From Panopea generosa (taxonomy: Eukaryota > Mollusca > Bivalvia > Adapedonta > Hiatellidae): a stretch of DNA of 64,000 bases. A program made the position numbers and the translations under genes. Below are positions 59,395 through 64,000 of this stretch, piece after piece (positions within the stretch are counted from its first letter, which is position 1; each line of letters begins with the position of its first letter). The DNA is taken from NCBI GenBank assembly GCA_029582155.1, contig CM055909.1:17300534-17364533 (forward strand), read 5' to 3'. Under the pieces are notes generated by a model, which did no database searches, was not told the DNA's origin, and was given only the letters and a program-made list of their open reading frames with translations.

Positions 59395-60720
59395 TTAAAG
59401 CCAATATTTCATGGGAAATAATATAAACATATGTGTATAATTACACAAGTGCCAATATGAAGTTTCAGGCTGTGTTTCATGGAAATAATATATGCATATA
59501 TGTGTATAATTACACACGTGGGAATATGAAGTTTTAGGCTGTGTTTCATGGAAATAATATATGCATATGTGTATAATTACACACGTGGAAATATGAAGTT
59601 TCAGGCTGTGTTTCATGGAAATAATATATGCATATATGTGTATAATTACACAAGTGCATACCTGTCAGGTGTCACGGTTTCGCCGTGAGTCTCACGATTT
59701 TGGCAATGAAATCACGGTCTCACGCTGAATATGTAATTTCTCACGCATTTCAATTAAAACAAAATTCACGAAAATAAATACTATGGTTTGATGAATAAAT
59801 CGGTAAAAACATTGGTTCGTGTATTAGTTGTGTCTAACCTAATGTTAGCCACTGGAACCGGTATTATTATATATATACACATAGTAATCGTTACCCGGTG
59901 TCAAAGTAAGTAAACATCATGGCGTCGTCTGCTAGTACTAGTAGCTCGCTGCCAAAAAAGCGTCAAAACTCAAAGAAGTACCTGAATTACTGTAAATTTA
60001 TAATACCAAAATTTGAAAAAAATCATACAAATTTAATGAAAATTTCGGTAAAATAATTAACTGAAACTGTTGTAGAAAACAACCCAGAACACGACGATCT
60101 AGGAGTAAAAAAAAATTCGGGGGATGGGGGGGGGGGGGGAGGAATATTTTCTCACTCTAAGGTTCATTTGAGCCTTAACAGCTTAAGGTTCATTTGAGCC
60201 TTGCAAGTGTCAATATGAAGTTTCAGGCTGTGTTTCATGGAAATAATATATGCATATATGTATAATTACACAAGTGTCAATATGAAGTTTCAGACTGTAT
60301 TTCATGGAAATGATATATGCATATGTGTATAATTACACAAGTGTCAATATGAAGTTTCAGACTGTTTTTCATGGAAATGATATATGCATATGTGTATAAT
60401 TACACAAGTGTCAATATGAAGTTTCAGTCTGTATTTCATGGAAATGATATATGCGTATGTGTATAATTACACAAGTGTCAATATGAAGTTTCAGGCTGTA
60501 TTTCATGGAAATAATATATGCATATGTGTATAATTACACAAGTGTCAATATGAAGTTTCAGGCTGTATTTAATGGAAATAATATATGTGTCAATATTAAG
60601 TTTCAGGCTGTATTTCATGGAAATAATATATGCATATGAGTATAATTACACAAGTGTCAATATAAAGTGTCAGGTTGTATTTCATGAAGAATAATTATAC
60701 TTCCATATGTGTAAATATGA
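59395..60720. repeat. 67-bp tandem array, interrupted
   Basis: The unit is 'gtgtcaatatgaagtttcag' + 'gctgtatttcatggaaataa' + 'tatatgcatatgtgtataat' + 'tacacaa'. About four units lie at 59395-59656 and about eight at 60204-60720, split by the insertion at 59657-60209. Units carry near-palindromic 'atatatgcatat'. Confidence 0.9.
59657..60209. mobile_element. 553-bp insertion within the 67-bp array
   Basis: The array motif 'caagtg' occurs on both sides (59651-59656 and 60204-60209), consistent with a 6-bp target duplication. The insert starts 'catacctgtcaggtgtcacg' with repeated 'tcacg' motifs. It contains a short ATG frame (about 59920-60055, MASSASTSSSLPKKRQNSKK...), about 45 residues with a basic N-terminus. 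It ends with a twofold 'aaggttcatttgagcctt'. It also has a poly-G tract at about 60126-60139. This may be a hAT-like transposon remnant; superfamily uncertain and no terminal inverted repeats beyond 'CA'. Confidence 0.5.
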
Positions 60721-61219
60721 AGTTTCATTGTGTAGTGCTTGTAGAGCAATACTTATACAGGTGTAAATATGAGGCTGATATAACATTCGTGTGTCCCTTT
60801 AAAATAGTGAAGATATTGTGCATGTGGCGTGATACAAACTGACATATAAATGAGACTACCCTATAATTATCTGGATTGTGTTACAACACGGTAACCGTTT
60901 ACATAGGCGGATTAGACAAATGGGATGGATACAGGTAGACTTTGTTGCGATATGACTGAACTTTTTTTAAACACGACGGTAAATAACATACAACAACAAC
61001 ATGTTACCTCAGCGAACATGCAATGTCAGAGCCCCTGTTTTGTAGCGAATGCTGAATTCGTGTCATAATGTAAATCATCTCTTTGCCAAGACAGAAGTGA
61101 TGAGTTTGCTTACATAAATATATAACTGAAGCAACTTAAAGAAACAAGCACCGACGTTAGCATTTTACATTTGTAATGCACATAGCAGCTTATTTTATAT
61201 TTCTGTCATTTCATTACAG

Positions 61220-61332
61220 GAGTCAGCACGTACGTACCAAAGCCGTGCGGCCATATAACACTTAACTACACGGACGAAACAGGACAACCGTTACTGAAGA
61301 GCCAGGGATCAAGAGTGTATCTCAAACACTAG
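61220..61332 (+). pseudogene. Last-exon remnant of the secreted-protein gene, copy C
   Basis: Acceptor cattacag|ga, then VSTYVPKPCGHITLNYTDET and on for 36 codons to TAG at 61330. It reads through the position where A and B have TAA (here TTA). No upstream exons exist in this copy, as its left break is 290 bp upstream. An AATAAA follows at 61472-61477. Confidence 0.5.
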
Positions 61333-61521
61333 ATGACAAAGGAACATTGATAAGCATGGCCAAAACTCCCGGAAATATAAAAAACTCGTGAAAAGAACGA
61401 TATTGCACTGACAGTACGCACTTATATATGTTGATTTTCATATTTGATATTCAAAGGTTATTCCATTGTTGAATAAACGTTAACGTGTTTAAGAGAGATA
61501 CTTTTTGTTAGAACTATTGCA

Positions 61522-61722
61522 TGGTTCTTGTTTCACCAATATATACTTAAATACTTAAAAGTCTAAATTTAAGAAAAGTAGACAGGTGATCATGATTTAA
61601 GACTGGTTTTAGTATAACTGCATATGATTTCATTATGTACATGTAATAGCTAAATGGCCACTCAAAATAACGTTATAATCATAATCATCTAGTATTTATG
61701 AAATACGTTGGTGAAGTAGACC
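61522..61722. mobile_element. MITE with 'TTTCACCAA' inverted ends (copy C)
   Basis: Counterpart of 33311-33511. The left end 'ttcttgtttcaccaatatat' is closer to the consensus than in copy B. Confidence 0.7.
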
Positions 61723-61964
61723 ACTCTGTATCCTCCATCTTCTTTTATAAATAGCTGCCATTTAAATTGATATAATTTTGAACAACCTATTCTTGTAAGA
61801 CGTTTGTACCTTGTTTGACTGTTATTGTCATGTAAACAAATATTGCTTTCTCGCGTAACCTGCCTAGTTGAGCTATTTTACATCGCAATGTTGTGAAACT
61901 ATCTACACTTAAGAAACGAAATAAGTAGCTTCTTTGCTTAGTTCCAATCAGTATTTAATAGTTT

Positions 61965-64000
61965 TAGACGTCAGCAAGGTGTCTGTATTATTTAACAACA
62001 AATAAGCAAGGTTTCTGCATTATTTGACAACTAGTCAGCTAGGTGTCTGCATTATTTGACAACAAGCCAGCAAGGTGTCTGTAGTATTTGACAACAAGTC
62101 AGCAAGGTGTCTGTATTATTTGACAACAAGTCAGCAAGGTGTCTGTATTATATGACAACAAGTAAGCAAGGTGTCTGTATTATATACCAACAAATCAGCA
62201 AGGTGTCTGTATTATTTGACAACAAGTCAGCAAGGTATCTTCATAATTTGACAACTAGTCAGTAAGGTGCCTGTATTATTTCACAACAAGTCAGCAAGGT
62301 ATCTGCATAATTTGACAACTAGTCAGCAAGGTGTCTGTATTGTTGGACAACTAGTCAGCAAGGTGTCTGTATTATTTAACAACTAGTCAGCAAGGTGTCT
62401 GTATTGTTGGACAACAAGTCAGCAAGGTTTCTGTATTATTTGACAACAAGTCAGCAAGGTGTCTGCATTATTTGACAACAAGTCAGCAAGGTGTCTGCAT
62501 TATTTGACAACTAGTCAGCAAGGTATCTGTATTGTTTGATAACTAGTCAGCAAGGTGTCTGTATTATTTGACAACTAGTCAGCAAGGTGTGTGTTTTATT
62601 TTGCAACTAAGCAGCAATATGACTGTATTATTTTACAACTAGTCGGCAAGATGTCTGTACTATTTGACAACTAGTCAGCAAAGTATCTGTACTGTTTTGC
62701 AACTAGTCAGCAAGGTGTCTGTACTATTTTACCACTAGTCAGGAAGGTTTCTGTATTATTTGACAACAAGTCAGCAAGGTATCTGTATTGTTTGGCAACT
62801 AGTCAGCAAGGTGTCTGTACTATTTTACCACTAGTCAGGAAGGTGTCTGTATTGTTTGACAACTAGTCAGCAAGGTGTCTGTATTATTTGACAACAAGTC
62901 AGCAAGGTGTCTGTATTATTTGACAACAAGTCAGCAAGGTGTCTGCATTATTTGACAACAAGTCAGCAAGGTGTCTGCATTATTTGACAACAAGTCAGCA
63001 AGGTGTCTGCATTATTTGACAACAAGTCAGCAAGGTGTCTGTATTATTTGACAACAAGTCAGCAAGGTGTCTGTATTATTTGAAAACAGTCAGCAAGGTG
63101 TCTGTATTATTTGACAACTAGTCAGCAAGGTGTCTGTATTATTTGACAACAAGTCAGCAAGGTGTCTGCATTATTTGACAACAAGTCAGCAAGGTGTCTG
63201 TATTATTTGACAACAAGTTAGCAAGGTGTCTGCATTATTTGACAATGTGTCTGTATTATTTTACAATTAGTCAGCAAGGTATCTGTATTGTTTGACAACT
63301 AGTCAGCAAGGTATCTGTATTGTTTGACAACTAGGCAGCAATGTGTCTGTATTATATTACAACTAGTGTGCAAGGTGTCTGTATTATTTGACAACTAGTC
63401 AGCAAGGTATCTGTATTTTTTGGCAACTAGTCAACAAGGTGTCTGTATTGTTGGACAACTAGTCAGCAAGGTGTCTGTATTATTTGACAAGTAGTCAGCA
63501 AGGTATCTGTATTGTTTGGCAGCTAGTCAGCAAGGTGTCTGTATTATTTGACAACTAGTCAGCAAGGTGTCTGTATTATTTGTCAATCCTGTGTCAGTAT
63601 GATTTGACAAAATTTCAGCTTATTGCCAGTATAATTTGTTAACTTGTCATTACGATTTCAATATAATTTGGGAACTAGTCAGCACGGTATCAGTATTATA
63701 TAGCAATCAGTCAGCCCGGTGCCAGTATAATTTGCCAATTTGTCATTACGATTCCAATATAATTTGACAACTAGTCAGAACGGCATCAGCATAATTTGAC
63801 AACTAGTCACCCCGGAGTCAGTATAATTTGACAAATTACCTGTACGGCGTCGGTACGGCATGACATCAGTATAATTTGACTACTAGTCACCCTGGAGTCG
63901 GTATAATTTAACAACTGGTCAGCACGGTGTCAGTATAACTTTACAGCAAGTCAGCTCGTTGTCAGTATAATTTGACAGGTAGCCAGTACGGCATCGGTAT
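61965..64000. repeat. 32-bp tandem array in copy C, runs off the window
   Basis: Same unit as 33757-35565. More units contain 'acaacaagtcagcaaggtgt' than the 'acaactagtcag' form that dominates in copy B. From about 63590 it passes into the same diverged edge as copy B (tcctgtgtcagtatgatttg...). About 50 regular units precede the edge. Confidence 0.95.

Larger units (their letters stand above)
60928..64000 (+). repeat. Segmental duplication, copy C (3' part only)
   Basis: Starts at 'acaggtagactttgttgcg', inside SINE family 4, and follows copy B from about 32715: last exon, polyA signal, MITE and 32-bp array. It runs to the window end. It is closer to B than to A (for example 'gactttgttgcgatatgact'). 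Confidence 0.9.

Overview
This window is eukaryotic, AT-rich and intron-bearing. It is most likely from a bivalve mollusc. The clues are several tRNA-derived SINE families with (CATT)n, (CAA)n or (TTGA)n tails, a single-pass membrane protein of the 'short-chain collagen C4-like' type that is abundant in bivalves, and a very high load of minisatellites. No bacterial operon, CRISPR array, rRNA or genuine tRNA gene is visible. Genus and order cannot be fixed from the sequence alone.

Two genes can be modelled completely, both on the + strand and both with consistent splice phases. Gene 1 (36202-41916, 3 exons, 286 aa) is a type II membrane protein with a C-terminal Cys-rich domain of the C4-like family. 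Gene 2 (49363-55658, 4 exons, 679 aa) is an SLC6 sodium- and chloride-dependent neurotransmitter or amino-acid transporter. A lone first exon at 4859-5088 carries half of an integrase-type zinc-binding motif (KRBA2/GIN-like). A decayed PIF/Harbinger (HARBI1-like) transposase lies at about 20630-20990.

The largest structure is a direct segmental duplication. Copy A is about 6415-16555 and copy B is about 21065-33510. A third, 3'-only copy C runs from 60928 to the window end. Copies A and B each contain remnants of one multi-exon gene for a small secreted protein of unrecognised family: signal-peptide exon, helical exon, two central exons, and a last exon with polyA signal. Each copy is damaged differently: start loss, splice-donor loss, frameshifts or exon deletion. 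Copy C keeps only the last exon. The 500-N assembly gap in copy A falls between bases that are adjacent in copy B.

About 15 kb of the 64 kb is tandem repeat, in more than ten unrelated unit families of 12, 21, 23, 32, 40, 54, 58, 65, 66 and 67 bp. Two arrays have a visible origin. The 54-bp array (about 30 units) is an expansion of a SINE 3' tail. The 65-bp array in the last SLC6 intron is an expansion of the 3' end of the preceding coding exon, splice donor included.

Layout: 1-4.6 kb simple repeats, SINEs and the 58-bp array; 4.6-6.1 kb integrase-like exon and a fold-back element; 6.4-16.6 kb copy A; 16.6-21 kb intergenic with SINEs and the Harbinger relic; 21-33.5 kb copy B; 33.7-35.6 kb 32-bp array; 36.2-42.5 kb C4-like gene; 43-49 kb SINE/MITE/LINE debris and the 66-bp array; 49.4-56.2 kb SLC6 gene; 56.5-60.7 kb SINEs, 40-bp and 67-bp arrays; 60.9-64 kb copy C with the second 32-bp array.
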